Virus record (IMG/VR): IMGVR_UViG_3300044638_003803 | Coordinates: 1 to 36,645 of that record | Length of the DNA stretch: 36,645 nucleotides | Strand: one strand, 5' to 3' | Origin: a virus | Shown here: in pieces, positions 28,527 through 36,568 of the stretch | Position numbering within the stretch: the first letter of the stretch is position 1 | How the letters are laid out: each line of letters starts with the position of its first letter | Translations under genes and position numbers: made by a program | The notes under the pieces: model-generated | The model's input: only the letters and a program-made list of their open reading frames with translations | The model's database searches: none | Told to the model about the DNA's origin: nothing

Positions 28527-28850
28527 ATGGCTACAAAGAACCAGCAGGTCGCAGACCAGACTCTAAAAGGTGCCGTTGTCGGCGCACTTTCGTTTTTTCT
28601 TGCTAAGGCAAACATTGACCCAGGCGCACAGGCTGCAATCATGCCTCTTGTTATCACAGGTCTTGCCTATGCAAGCACCATGATCGGTGACAGGGGTACA
28701 GCAAACTTTCTTGCCAAGGCTTCGGAAGAACTTCCAGAACTTGTAGAAGAAGTTCAGGCAGAAGTGGCTAAAAAGAAAGCCACTGCTAAAAAGGCTTCTG
28801 CTAAGAAAGTGGCTCCTGCTAAGAAAGCGGCTTCAAAGGCTGGCAATTAA
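28527..28850 (+). CDS. Holin-like membrane protein with Lys/Ala-rich tail
   Basis: The 107 residues have a hydrophobic N-terminal half with two probable membrane segments (about 11-27, KGAVVGALSFFLAKANI, and 34-52, AAIMPLVITGLAYASTM). An acidic helix (EELPELVEEVQAEV) and a Lys/Ala-rich repeat tail (KKKATAKKASAKKVAPAKKA) follow. Histone-H1-like tails of this sort bind nucleic acid or membrane phosphates. AAGGAG precedes the ATG. Holin function is possible; a packaging or DNA-compaction role is the alternative. Confidence 0.6.
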   Translation: MATKNQQVADQTLKGAVVGALSFFLAKANIDPGAQAAIMPLVITGLAYASTMIGDRGTANFLAKASEELPELVEEVQAEVAKKKATAKKASAKKVAPAKKAASKAGN

Positions 28851-29530
28851 TGCCCGCTGATGAAATTGTTAATCCTGACAGTTTTGAATACAACAAGGTT
28901 AACAAGGTTAACCCTAGCACAGTAGCCGAAACTACCAAAAAATATGGTGGGTCTACTACTTTTGCATTAACAGGTGAGCCTGCTGAATCGGGAACTTCTG
29001 TATCACTTGGTGGCTTTGAAGACCGTGTTCCTGTAGATGACTTTGGTGTGAGTGATGTTACCCGCTATATGCATACTCCAGAACACCACGCCGCTTTGAC
29101 AGGCCGTCCACATAGAGCACTTGGCACTTGGATTGACGAAGACGAGAACGAAACTCCACAGGTTTTCCTAGATGTTTCTAAAGTGTACCCAGAAACTTCT
29201 CAAGGAAACAAGGAAGCCCGTGGTGCTACTGTTGCTGGGAATCAGATGGGTAATTTTAACCTTCGTACATTTACTACTGAATATAACCCATTACACCCCG
29301 ATGTACTAAAGCGTGCAGGTGGTAATGTGGAGTTACAACCAGGTGAAGCAGAACGATATACTACTTCTGACGCACCTATTGGTGATGAAGTAGTATTTGG
29401 AAACACAACAGAACGACAAACTTTTTCCCGTGGTCGTGGTAAGAAAAAGGCAGTGGTGCCAGCAGGTCAAGGAAACTTTATTTTTCTTGGAACTGGTAGT
29501 CAATTGAAACCACCACCAAAGAAAAAGTAG
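28850..29530 (+). CDS. Hypothetical protein upstream of the portal
   Basis: The 226 residues begin MPADEIVNPDSFEYNKVNK, similar in opening to the accessory-block proteins (MPASDHI, MPAPDGPQW). The remainder is beta-rich and polar: STTFALTGEPAESGTSVSLG, HAALTGRPHRALGTWIDEDE, PQVFLDVSKVYPETSQGNKE, with a very basic C-terminus. No catalytic motif recognised. The shared opening and position next to the portal make it a useful test case for the idea that the opening marks virion-associated proteins. One-base overlap with the previous gene. Confidence 0.6.
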   Translation: MPADEIVNPDSFEYNKVNKVNPSTVAETTKKYGGSTTFALTGEPAESGTSVSLGGFEDRVPVDDFGVSDVTRYMHTPEHHAALTGRPHRALGTWIDEDENETPQVFLDVSKVYPETSQGNKEARGATVAGNQMGNFNLRTFTTEYNPLHPDVLKRAGGNVELQPGEAERYTTSDAPIGDEVVFGNTTERQTFSRGRGKKKAVVPAGQGNFIFLGTGSQLKPPPKKK

Positions 29531-29536
29531 TAAGGT
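29531..29536 (+). promoter_or_regulatory. Possible leaderless-type -10 element (TAAGGT) for the portal gene
   Basis: GTAAGGT fits gTAnnnT and ends 7 nt before ATG 29544, one base longer than elsewhere. AAGG within it could instead serve as a ribosome-binding site. Confidence 0.35.
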
Positions 29537-29543
29537 CTAACTT

Positions 29544-31232
29544 ATGGCAATGGACTTTTGGTCCCCATCTTATAGAGCGGCATCTAGCGACCTTACAGTT
29601 GCTATTTCTCCTCTTGGATTGGTAGAACTCGCAGACGAAGAATTTGAGGTTCATGGCCCACGCCTGAACCGTTACTCTGCGGCATGGGCTTGGTACCTTG
29701 GTCACCACTGGTCATATCGCCGTGAGATGGGTGAATCTCAGTTCTACATGAACTATGTCCGTGTAATGTCGGACTACATCACCAACTTCTGCTTTGGTAA
29801 AGGTATTCAATTCCGTTGTCCTGAGCAAAATGCCGCAATTATTCCACATCTATTGGCTCAAGTATGGGAAAACCATAACTCAAAGCATTATGTTCTTTGG
29901 GAAATGGGTCAATTAGCATCTGTAACTGGTGACTGTTTTGTCAAAGTTGCTTATGAAGAGCCTTATGTGGACTCCGTAGGTGTTCCCATTGAAGGAAGAA
30001 TTCGTATTATTCCTTTGAACCCAGCGCATTGTTTTCCTGAGTATCACCCACATGACCGTGATCGTTTGTTGCGCTTTAAACTTAAATACCGTTTCTGGGG
30101 TACCTCTCCTGAAGGAACTCGTCAGGTATATACCTTCACTGAAATCCTTTCTGACGACATGATTCAACAGTTCATCAATGACGAATTGATTGACCAATAT
30201 CCAAATGCTTTGGGCACAATTCCTGTTGTACATATTCCAAATACTTCTATCTCATCATCTCCTTGGGGTCAGTCAGACATCTGGGACATCATCCCATTGA
30301 ACCGTGAACTTAACGAAAAGATGGTTGAAGTTTCTGACATCATCAACTACCACGCCGCACCTGTCACTATCATCACTGGTGCTAAGGCTTCCCAGTTGGA
30401 GCGTGGACCTAAAAAAGTGTGGGCAGGTCTTCCTAAAGATGCCAGCGTTTTCAACCTTGAGTCTCGTGGTGAGATGTCAGGAGCCTTGGAGTACATCCAG
30501 TTCCTAAAGCGCACTATGCACGAAATGACTGGTGTTCCTGAAACTGCACTTGGTCAATTCCAGCCCGTGTCTAACACATCTGGCGTTGCTTTGGCTATTC
30601 AATACCAGCCAATGATGAACCGTTTTATGATGAAAAAGGTTCACTTTACTAAGGGTCTTGAGCGTGTCAACGAAATTGTTATCCGTACAGCGGCTGTATT
30701 TGAGCCACAAATGCTCCAGTACAACCCAAGCAAATCGGCTATGCCTGAGCGTGACCAAGCAACTCAATTAGATCCTGCTGACCCTTTGACCTATAAGACA
30801 ACTGTCCACTGGCCTGAGCCATTGCCTGTTGACCAACTTATTAAACTCAATGAGGTTCAAGCAAAGATGGCACTTGGTTTGGAATCCAAGCGTGGTGCCT
30901 TGCGTATTCTTGGCGAAGAATTCCCGAATGAAAAGATGGACGAAATCTTTGAGGAATTGCAAGATGACGCTATGGATCAAGGCGCTCTTGACATGCTAAA
31001 TGCTCAAATCCAGATGGCAGTAATGCTTGCCACTGGTATGGTTCCAGGACCTGACGGTCCTGAAATGACTTCGGCTGGAGGTGCTAGTGTATCTTCAGCA
31101 GGAGGCTCTCCTGATGGGGGACCAATGCCTGGTCCAGTCATTACCCCCCAAGAAGAGCAGATGGTAAATCAACTTGTAAGCAAGGCATACGGAGCAAGGT
31201 TCGCCCAGCGCCGTGTGCCTGACGAAGAATAA
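29544..31232 (+). CDS. Portal protein (SPP1 gp6-like)
   Basis: The 562 residues have the portal layout: N-terminal clip/wing region (YLGHHWSYRREMGESQFYMN and NYVRVMSDYITNFCFGKGIQ), a beta region reporting on processed coordinates (RIRIIPLNPAHCFPEYHPHD), then LGTIPVVHIPNTSISSSPWG and DIIPLNRELNEKMVEVSDII, the hallmark central segment. MTGVPETALGQFQPVSNTSG corresponds to the conserved 'tGvP...~G......SG.AL' motif. The C-terminus is acidic and helical, with a Gly/Pro-rich tail. It forms the dodecameric vertex through which terminase packages DNA. Confidence 0.9.
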   Translation: MAMDFWSPSYRAASSDLTVAISPLGLVELADEEFEVHGPRLNRYSAAWAWYLGHHWSYRREMGESQFYMNYVRVMSDYITNFCFGKGIQFRCPEQNAAIIPHLLAQVWENHNSKHYVLWEMGQLASVTGDCFVKVAYEEPYVDSVGVPIEGRIRIIPLNPAHCFPEYHPHDRDRLLRFKLKYRFWGTSPEGTRQVYTFTEILSDDMIQQFINDELIDQYPNALGTIPVVHIPNTSISSSPWGQSDIWDIIPLNRELNEKMVEVSDIINYHAAPVTIITGAKASQLERGPKKVWAGLPKDASVFNLESRGEMSGALEYIQFLKRTMHEMTGVPETALGQFQPVSNTSGVALAIQYQPMMNRFMMKKVHFTKGLERVNEIVIRTAAVFEPQMLQYNPSKSAMPERDQATQLDPADPLTYKTTVHWPEPLPVDQLIKLNEVQAKMALGLESKRGALRILGEEFPNEKMDEIFEELQDDAMDQGALDMLNAQIQMAVMLATGMVPGPDGPEMTSAGGASVSSAGGSPDGGPMPGPVITPQEEQMVNQLVSKAYGARFAQRRVPDEE

Positions 31233-31286
31233 ATAGTCATATCAATTAAGACCCTAAAAGCCAAACTAACAAAGTAGGTAACACTC

Positions 31287-32090
31287 ATGGCAAAGAACAG
31301 TAGTCCCGAAGGGGACATTATTTCCGTCCCAATGGATGCTCCAATGGTGGAGCAATTTGTAGAAGACGCAATGTCTAAAACAAATGGAAAAGTATTTTCT
31401 GAGGACGATGTTGAAAACATCCGCAAACAGGAAAAAGACAAGATGTACAAGCGTCTTGAAGAAGCAGATACCCGTGTAAAAAGCATGGAAGAGCAAATGG
31501 CTGTTATTGCCGCAGAGCGTGAAGCCGCTCGCAAAGAAGCAGAATTGCGTGCCAACAAAGAGGCAGAAATCATCCGTCAGCGTGAAATTGACGAAATGAG
31601 CGCAAAAGAACTTCTTCTAAAGAAAGAAGACGAGTTCAATCAGCGCATTAACTCTGTTGAGGCAGAGTGGCAGGAACGCCTTAATGTCATTGAACAACAG
31701 CGCCAAGCACAGGAAGCACTTCTTGATAAAGAGCGCCAAATGCAGGCTTTGATCCATTATCGCAACAACAGACTCCAAGCAGAGCAGGAAGCCATCATTC
31801 CTGAACTCATTGACTTGGTGTCAGGAAACAGCGAGGAAGAGATTGAACAATCAATTGCTGTACTTCGTGAGCGTTCATCTGCTATTATTGAATCAATCCA
31901 ACAAGCGACTGCGCAACAGCAAGGTCGTTTGCGGGGGGCGCCAGTAACGGCTCCTCCTGTTGGGCCAATGGAAACTCAGACGGAATATCAACAGTTAAAT
32001 GCGGATGACATCCGCAATATGTCAATGGATCAGTATTCAAAAATGCGGGACAGGCTCCTAAATGCACGGTCTTCACGAGGCCGTTTCTAA
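31287..32090 (+). CDS. Scaffold-like coiled-coil protein
   Basis: The 267 residues are dominated by a long charged coiled coil (about 45-195: EDDVENIRKQEKDKMYKRLE, then EREAARKEAELRANKEAEII and QRINSVEAEWQERLNVIEQQ) with a Pro/Gln-rich hinge and a basic C-terminus (YSKMRDRLLNARSSRGRF) of the kind that binds capsid subunits. Position between portal and capsid is typical for scaffolding proteins. I see no prohead protease motif in it. Its ribosome-binding site is weak (GTAGGTAAC). Confidence 0.75.
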   Translation: MAKNSSPEGDIISVPMDAPMVEQFVEDAMSKTNGKVFSEDDVENIRKQEKDKMYKRLEEADTRVKSMEEQMAVIAAEREAARKEAELRANKEAEIIRQREIDEMSAKELLLKKEDEFNQRINSVEAEWQERLNVIEQQRQAQEALLDKERQMQALIHYRNNRLQAEQEAIIPELIDLVSGNSEEEIEQSIAVLRERSSAIIESIQQATAQQQGRLRGAPVTAPPVGPMETQTEYQQLNADDIRNMSMDQYSKMRDRLLNARSSRGRF

Positions 32091-32114
32091 AAACCCATAC
32101 AAACCCCTATCCAC

Positions 32115-32120
32115 GGAGGA
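32115..32120 (+). promoter_or_regulatory. Strong ribosome-binding site for the major capsid gene
   Basis: GGAGGA with 9 bases before ATG 32130, among the best Shine-Dalgarno matches in the window, as expected for the most abundant virion protein. Confidence 0.75.
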
Positions 32121-32129
32121 TAATAAATC

Positions 32130-33209
32130 ATGGCCCTTCCAGGTCCCGCAGGTGGTGCAGTAACAACGGCAGGTGCAACAAGTGCAACTGGCTATACCGT
32201 TGGAGGCACCGCTCTCTCCCCAGCAATCCAGACTATCTGGTCCAAAGAAATCCTTTTCCAAGCGATGCCAGTGCTTCGCTTTGAGCAGTTTGCCGTCAAG
32301 AAGACGGAACTGGGCGTTATGCCAGGTCTCACCATTAACTTCATGCGTTACAACAACCTTGCAACTGACGAATCAGCAGGCGCTGAATTGACAGAAGGTA
32401 CCCGTATGGAGCCAGTGGCTTTGTCCGCTAGTCAAATCCAGATCACCGTTAAGGAACAGGGTAAGGCAGTTTCGGTTACCGAACTTCTTCTCAACGCTTC
32501 GTTTGACGATGTTATGGCATCATCTTCTCGCCTTCTTGGTCGTCACATGGCACAGTCTATGGACATCCAGGCTCGCAACACTCTTTACCAGGCTGGTGTT
32601 CCTTTTGGTGGCGGCGCTGCCGTTGCACCATCAGTTGTCTTCGGACGCACTGCTCCTTCTACTCGTGGTCCTCGTGCTCCTTATGAGTATGCAGCCGCTG
32701 GTAACTCAGGTGCTCCTGGCTACATGTCACCTGCAACCGTTAAGGACGCAGTTGAGATCTTGGCTAACCAGAACATCCCACGCCTTGGTGATACCTATGT
32801 GTGCTTCGTTCACCCATCACAGAGCCGTTCCATCCGTGACTGGCCAGAATTCATTGAAGTAACGAAGTATGCCGCTCCAGGTAACTTCATGCTTGGTGAA
32901 ATTGGTCGCTTGTACGATGTGGTCTTCATTGAAACCACTCAGGTCAAGTCAGGTCTCGGCAAGGTTGACTCCAACCCAGCAACGAGCACAGTAGACGCAG
33001 TTCTTAGCAACTCGTACTCATCCATCATGATCGGTGATAACGCCTTCGGACAAGCCATTGCATTGCCAGTGGAACTCCGTGACGGTGGAGTCATTGACTT
33101 TGGTCGTGAGCACGGTTTGTCTTGGTACGCAATCTGGGGCTTTGGTGTAATCACACACGAATCTCGTGTTATCATCAACACCCTCGGTGGCGCAGTTCCA
33201 ACTGCCTAA
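32130..33209 (+). CDS. Major capsid protein, N4-gp56 family (HK97 fold)
   Basis: The 359 residues match the N4-gp56-type capsid pattern: IQTIWSKEILFQAMPVLRFE, LGVMPGLTINFMRYNNLATD, ELTEGTRMEPVALSASQIQI, TVKEQGKAVSVTELLLNASF, the DIQARNTLYQAG helix, a GDTYVCFVHPSQSRSIRDWP segment and the FGRTAPSTRG loop. It forms the icosahedral shell. A separate scaffold gene precedes it and an intrinsic terminator follows. Codon choice is visibly less AT-biased at third positions than in the accessory block, consistent with high expression. Confidence 0.9.
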   Translation: MALPGPAGGAVTTAGATSATGYTVGGTALSPAIQTIWSKEILFQAMPVLRFEQFAVKKTELGVMPGLTINFMRYNNLATDESAGAELTEGTRMEPVALSASQIQITVKEQGKAVSVTELLLNASFDDVMASSSRLLGRHMAQSMDIQARNTLYQAGVPFGGGAAVAPSVVFGRTAPSTRGPRAPYEYAAAGNSGAPGYMSPATVKDAVEILANQNIPRLGDTYVCFVHPSQSRSIRDWPEFIEVTKYAAPGNFMLGEIGRLYDVVFIETTQVKSGLGKVDSNPATSTVDAVLSNSYSSIMIGDNAFGQAIALPVELRDGGVIDFGREHGLSWYAIWGFGVITHESRVIINTLGGAVPTA

Positions 33210-33228
33210 TCCACTACTATAACTTCCT

Positions 33229-33276
33229 AGTGGGGGAACGGCGAAAGCCTAGTACCCCACTTTAAGTTGTTTTTTT
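33229..33276 (+). terminator. Intrinsic terminator after the capsid gene
   Basis: AGTGGGG (33229-33235) pairs perfectly with CCCCACT (33255-33261), enclosing a small GGC-GAAA-GCC hairpin with a GNRA loop (33240-33249). A run of seven T lies at 33270-33276 after a short AT-rich spacer (the T-run is offset about 8 bases from the stem). It would limit or tune read-through from capsid into downstream genes. Confidence 0.75.
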
Positions 33277-33299
33277 AATCACTACCAAAAGGAGTAGCC

Positions 33300-33569
33300 A
33301 TGGCTACAAAGAAAACAAATGTTACAACCACAGACATCTTCTCAGAGCCAGAGGAAACAACCACAGAGGTTGTAGAGACAGAAGTACCTGCAAAGGCTTC
33401 TGTTGTCGCTCCTGGAGCACCTGAGTCCAAGAAAGGCCGTGTTAAAGGCACTTGGAGAATGTACTGGGGTCAAGACACTTTTGATTTTGAAGATGGGAAG
33501 ACATACACGCTTCCTGTAGGTCTCTATGACCACCTCAAAAACCACGGGAACATCTACGACACTCTTTAA
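33300..33569 (+). CDS. Small capsid-adjacent protein
   Basis: The 89 residues have a disordered Thr/Glu/Val-rich N-terminus (TTTDIFSEPEETTTEVVETE) and a compact C-terminal motif RMYWGQDTFDFEDGKTYTLP then GLYDHLKNHGNIYDTL, seen in small proteins next to capsid genes of other phages. Likely a head accessory or decoration protein; not proven. Good ribosome-binding site (AAGGAG) after the terminator. Confidence 0.65.
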   Translation: MATKKTNVTTTDIFSEPEETTTEVVETEVPAKASVVAPGAPESKKGRVKGTWRMYWGQDTFDFEDGKTYTLPVGLYDHLKNHGNIYDTL

Positions 33570-33576
33570 GGAATAA

Positions 33577-34995
33577 ATGTCTGGCTTTACAATTCCAAAC
33601 ACGCCTGATTCATTCAATCAAAATCAGGCAGAGCCAGACTCCCTAGATTTCCAAATTTTAGGAAATCAAAGAAGTGGTGTAGTCAGTGGTTGCGCTGTTA
33701 GCCCTAATGCTACTGCTCAAAAAGTAACTGTTGCCGCTGGTGAGGTACTCATCAATGGCTCGTACTACCCATACGCTGGTGGAATAGTTGATTTAACTGC
33801 TTATGCATCACCTGCCTTCTTTGATGTTATATACGCCCGTTTATCGGGATCAACCGTTACTTGTTATGCAGTTGCCCCTGCAACTGGTAGCACAAACCCT
33901 AGATTCCCATCATCTGGTTCTGGTGCAAACCAAGTAAACCTTGACACGACAGATGTTGTATTGGCGTCTATATACCGTGTTGATAATGGTGTAGTAGATT
34001 CAGGAGCCATCGTTGACAAGCGTGTCTTTGTGCGCTCTACCACAAACCGTACCCTTGGGGATACTGTCTCTGCTAACAGAGGTTCTGCTGGTGACACCTT
34101 CGTCAACACATCATGGACACCTGGAAGCACGACTGCTTCTCCGTTTTCAGTAAAAGTTGGGTCAACTTGGTACAACCTTGCATACTGGACGGCTAACAGT
34201 AACATCTCTACTTCTGGCACCATTACAGCAGGTTCTTTTGTAGGACCACTGTCAGGTAATGCAACTACTGCTACAAGTGCCACAAGCGCTACAAGTGCAG
34301 GCACCGTTCCATGGTCGGGTGTTTCTGGAAAACCATCTCTAGTAGAAAATAACGGTGGAACTTATTCCATTAATATTACTGGTTCTGCTGGTTCTGCTGG
34401 CTACGCTGGTTCTGCTCCATTCTTGTACAACTCAACTTATGGAATATACTTTAGTCTTATCAATGCTGGAGCCTGGGGAACTGCTGCAACTATAAATGCT
34501 TACTCTTATATTTCTACAGGTTCTACGGATTACCAGTTTACATCAAGTGGTCAATACACTTACCTTGGGGAAGCCTGTCTTCGTGTCGTAAACGCAACTA
34601 CTGCTTATACACAATTGATTTCTGCTGGTCGTACTGCCCTCATCAGTTCTAACAGTAGTATAGGTACATCGGTATCTAGTCGTAGGTTTAAAGAAAACAT
34701 TGTTGAATACACCGATTTAACAAAAAGAATTTTAAATGTTAATCCAGTAACTTTTGACTACAAATCAGAACATATTGAAGAAGACTCACAAGACACTCGT
34801 TTTAATCAGTTTGGTTTAATTGCTGAAGACATGCATGATGCTGGCTTAACTCATCTTGTCTATTACGACAAGACTGAACAACCAGAAGCAATTAACTACA
34901 CAATGCTTGCAGTAGAACTCTTGGGTGTTATTAAACAACAAGAAAACACAATTACAGAGTTAACAGCACGAGTTGAAGCCTTAGAGGGTAAATGA
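33577..34995 (+). CDS. Fibre protein with S74 intramolecular chaperone domain
   Basis: The 472 residues begin MSGFTIPNTPDSFNQNQAEP. The N-terminal about 160 residues form a phage fibre head-binding type region (VSGCAVSPNATAQKVTVAAG, EVLINGSYYPYAGGIVDLTA). A shaft of GNATTATSATSATSAG-like repeats follows. The C-terminal about 105 residues (from SSRRFKENI near residue 366) match the peptidase S74/endosialidase chaperone domain: RILNVNPVTFDYKSE, FGLIAEDMHDAGL, and a terminal coiled coil (LLGVIKQQENTITELTARVE). That domain trimerises the fibre and cuts itself off just before the SRR/K segment. The gene lies in the head module, unlike the other fibres. Confidence 0.82.
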   Translation: MSGFTIPNTPDSFNQNQAEPDSLDFQILGNQRSGVVSGCAVSPNATAQKVTVAAGEVLINGSYYPYAGGIVDLTAYASPAFFDVIYARLSGSTVTCYAVAPATGSTNPRFPSSGSGANQVNLDTTDVVLASIYRVDNGVVDSGAIVDKRVFVRSTTNRTLGDTVSANRGSAGDTFVNTSWTPGSTTASPFSVKVGSTWYNLAYWTANSNISTSGTITAGSFVGPLSGNATTATSATSATSAGTVPWSGVSGKPSLVENNGGTYSINITGSAGSAGYAGSAPFLYNSTYGIYFSLINAGAWGTAATINAYSYISTGSTDYQFTSSGQYTYLGEACLRVVNATTAYTQLISAGRTALISSNSSIGTSVSSRRFKENIVEYTDLTKRILNVNPVTFDYKSEHIEEDSQDTRFNQFGLIAEDMHDAGLTHLVYYDKTEQPEAINYTMLAVELLGVIKQQENTITELTARVEALEGK

Positions 34996-35150
34996 GTGAA
35001 GAACCACGCCCTCTACCCACGCCAACAGGGTCGGTAACTGACATTACTCGTGTGCGTTCTGTTATGTCCCACAGACACCGTGAACAACAGCCACAAGTCA
35101 ACCAACCATACCAAGACACCCTTCCAGGTGCGGGTTCAGGAGATCAATAA
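34992..35150 (+). CDS. Very small hydrophilic protein (52 aa)
   Basis: ATG 34992 overlaps the preceding stop (ATGA) and TAA 35150 overlaps the next start (TAATG). The peptide is MSEEPRPLPTPTGSVTDITR then VRSVMSHRHREQQ and a Pro/Gly tail. Proline-rich and probably disordered except for a short basic helix. The tight overlaps at both ends and length divisible into the gap support it. Perhaps a head-tail joining peptide; unknown. Confidence 0.55.
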   Translation: MSEEPRPLPTPTGSVTDITRVRSVMSHRHREQQPQVNQPYQDTLPGAGSGDQ

Positions 35151-35968
35151 TGGCGTCTACAACTAGCACTGGATTAACAGTCCTTGAACATACCATTCAA
35201 TTGGCTCGCAACTACCTTCGTGATTTCCCTAAGTTCTTTCAGGTGTCCTTTGACACTATTGGTCGCACCTACGAGTTGGGTCAAGTAAACATTGACCCAG
35301 ACAGCATTTGGGTGGCTACAGTTACCAGCAATGTTGTTACCCAATTAACCACAGCGCAATACAGCCTTGACCACCGTAATGGAATTATGCGCCTTGCCAG
35401 CACCCCTGCGGCTAATACCACCATAATGATTGAAGGGTATTACTACGAGTGGGTTCTTCCTGAAGATTTACAGTTTTACGCAGAGCGTTCAATTAACTTC
35501 CATAAACCTACTATTGACATTCCTTTAGAGCAGGCTAACCAAGCAGTATTGGATGTAATCGGCTTAGGCGCTCTTATAGAGGCTCTACAAGCCCTTATGA
35601 CAGAGTACGCCCGTGATATTGATGTCATGACATCAGAATCCATCCACATACCTGGATCTCAGCGTTTCCGTATGCTCCAGAGCCTGTGTCAACAATGGGA
35701 GGTTGAGTACCACAAGCACGCCAATAACCTCAACATTGGTCCTGAGCGTATTTCTCAATTCAGCCTTCGCCGTATTTCTCGCACAACCAATCGTTATGTA
35801 CCTCTATACAAGGGTAAGGAAATTGGCGAATATGGTCCAATTGAGCGTATCTTTATTGAAGATACAGAAGGACATATCCTTGTTACAGAGGCGGATGAGC
35901 CACTGCGTGAAGATGTGTTTATTGACGGTGAACCCCCAACTGCTTACTCAAGCAACGCTTTTTACTAA
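35150..35968 (+). CDS. Head-tail connector/adaptor candidate
   Basis: The 272 residues begin MASTTSTGLTVLEHTIQLAR with FPKFFQVSFDTIGRTYELGQ and IMIEGYYYEWVLPEDLQFYA, then a helical part (LIEALQALMTEYARDIDVMT) and a basic segment RISRTTNRYVPLYKG. Position after the capsid and before a second connector-like gene suggests an adaptor protein that attaches to the portal ring. No family is certain from sequence alone. Confidence 0.6.
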   Translation: MASTTSTGLTVLEHTIQLARNYLRDFPKFFQVSFDTIGRTYELGQVNIDPDSIWVATVTSNVVTQLTTAQYSLDHRNGIMRLASTPAANTTIMIEGYYYEWVLPEDLQFYAERSINFHKPTIDIPLEQANQAVLDVIGLGALIEALQALMTEYARDIDVMTSESIHIPGSQRFRMLQSLCQQWEVEYHKHANNLNIGPERISQFSLRRISRTTNRYVPLYKGKEIGEYGPIERIFIEDTEGHILVTEADEPLREDVFIDGEPPTAYSSNAFY

Positions 35969-36504
35969 TGGAAATCCGCAGAGAACTAGGAAACATTAGA
36001 AAGCACTACCGTAGGTACCAGCAAGCCTATGGTGAGTCTGTGGTCTGGTTTGAGTTCACTCCACTAGGCACAAACACCTCAACCCAGTCCGTGTATGACG
36101 ATGTGTACGATGAAGGCGTTCCTGGTACTGGTGGACGCAGATACAAAAATGGTGTTGTAGTCCCTATCTTGATGGTTACTGAGGCTGAAGACCAAAAGCG
36201 TGCTATTCCAGAAGGCCGTCAGGCTGTGGAATTGGCTAACTTTGTGGCGTCTATCCAAGACTTCCGAGAGGCTGGGGTTACCTCCCCATACGAATATAAA
36301 AGCCATTTAAATGATATGTTTTTATATGACGGGCGCTACTTTTCAGTGGTGTCCTACCGTGTCCGTGGACGAGCCTCTGACGATGTTATTGTCGTGGTTG
36401 AAGGTATTGAAGTCTATATTAATCAAGAAATGCCTTTTGATGTGGGACCAGCAGCGACCTCTTCACAGAACCTTCCTTGGCCTTCTGCGTTACCTCAACT
36501 CTGA
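35968..36504 (+). CDS. Head closure / head-tail joining candidate
   Basis: The 178 residues begin MEIRRELGNIRKHYRRYQQA. A beta-rich centre (ESVVWFEFTPLGTNTSTQSV, GRRYKNGVVVPILMVTEAED) and FLYDGRYFSVVSYRVRGRAS near residue 115 have the 'hl...g~~y.V..~...g' character of head-closure proteins. Overlaps the upstream connector candidate by one base. It is likely part of the neck that seals packaged DNA. Ends with a flexible Pro/Ser tail. Confidence 0.6.
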   Translation: MEIRRELGNIRKHYRRYQQAYGESVVWFEFTPLGTNTSTQSVYDDVYDEGVPGTGGRRYKNGVVVPILMVTEAEDQKRAIPEGRQAVELANFVASIQDFREAGVTSPYEYKSHLNDMFLYDGRYFSVVSYRVRGRASDDVIVVVEGIEVYINQEMPFDVGPAATSSQNLPWPSALPQL

Positions 36505-36510
36505 TAAACT
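36505..36510 (+). promoter_or_regulatory. Possible -10 element (TAAACT) with a leader
   Basis: TAAACT matches the elements at 785 and 20949 but lies 58 bases before the next ATG. Transcription would begin near 36517, giving a leader that starts with a hairpin. Confidence 0.35.
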
Positions 36511-36518
36511 GTATATAA

Positions 36519-36536
36519 CCTTAGTAAGCACTAAGG
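36519..36536 (+). other. Leader hairpin upstream of the last gene
   Basis: CCTTAGT, loop AAGC, ACTAAGG: a perfect 7-bp stem in the 64-base gap before ATG 36569. No T-tract follows. It may stabilise the 5' end of the transcript. Confidence 0.4.
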
Positions 36537-36568
36537 GGTACAACGCCTAGAGTCCCGTGGGAGAAGTA

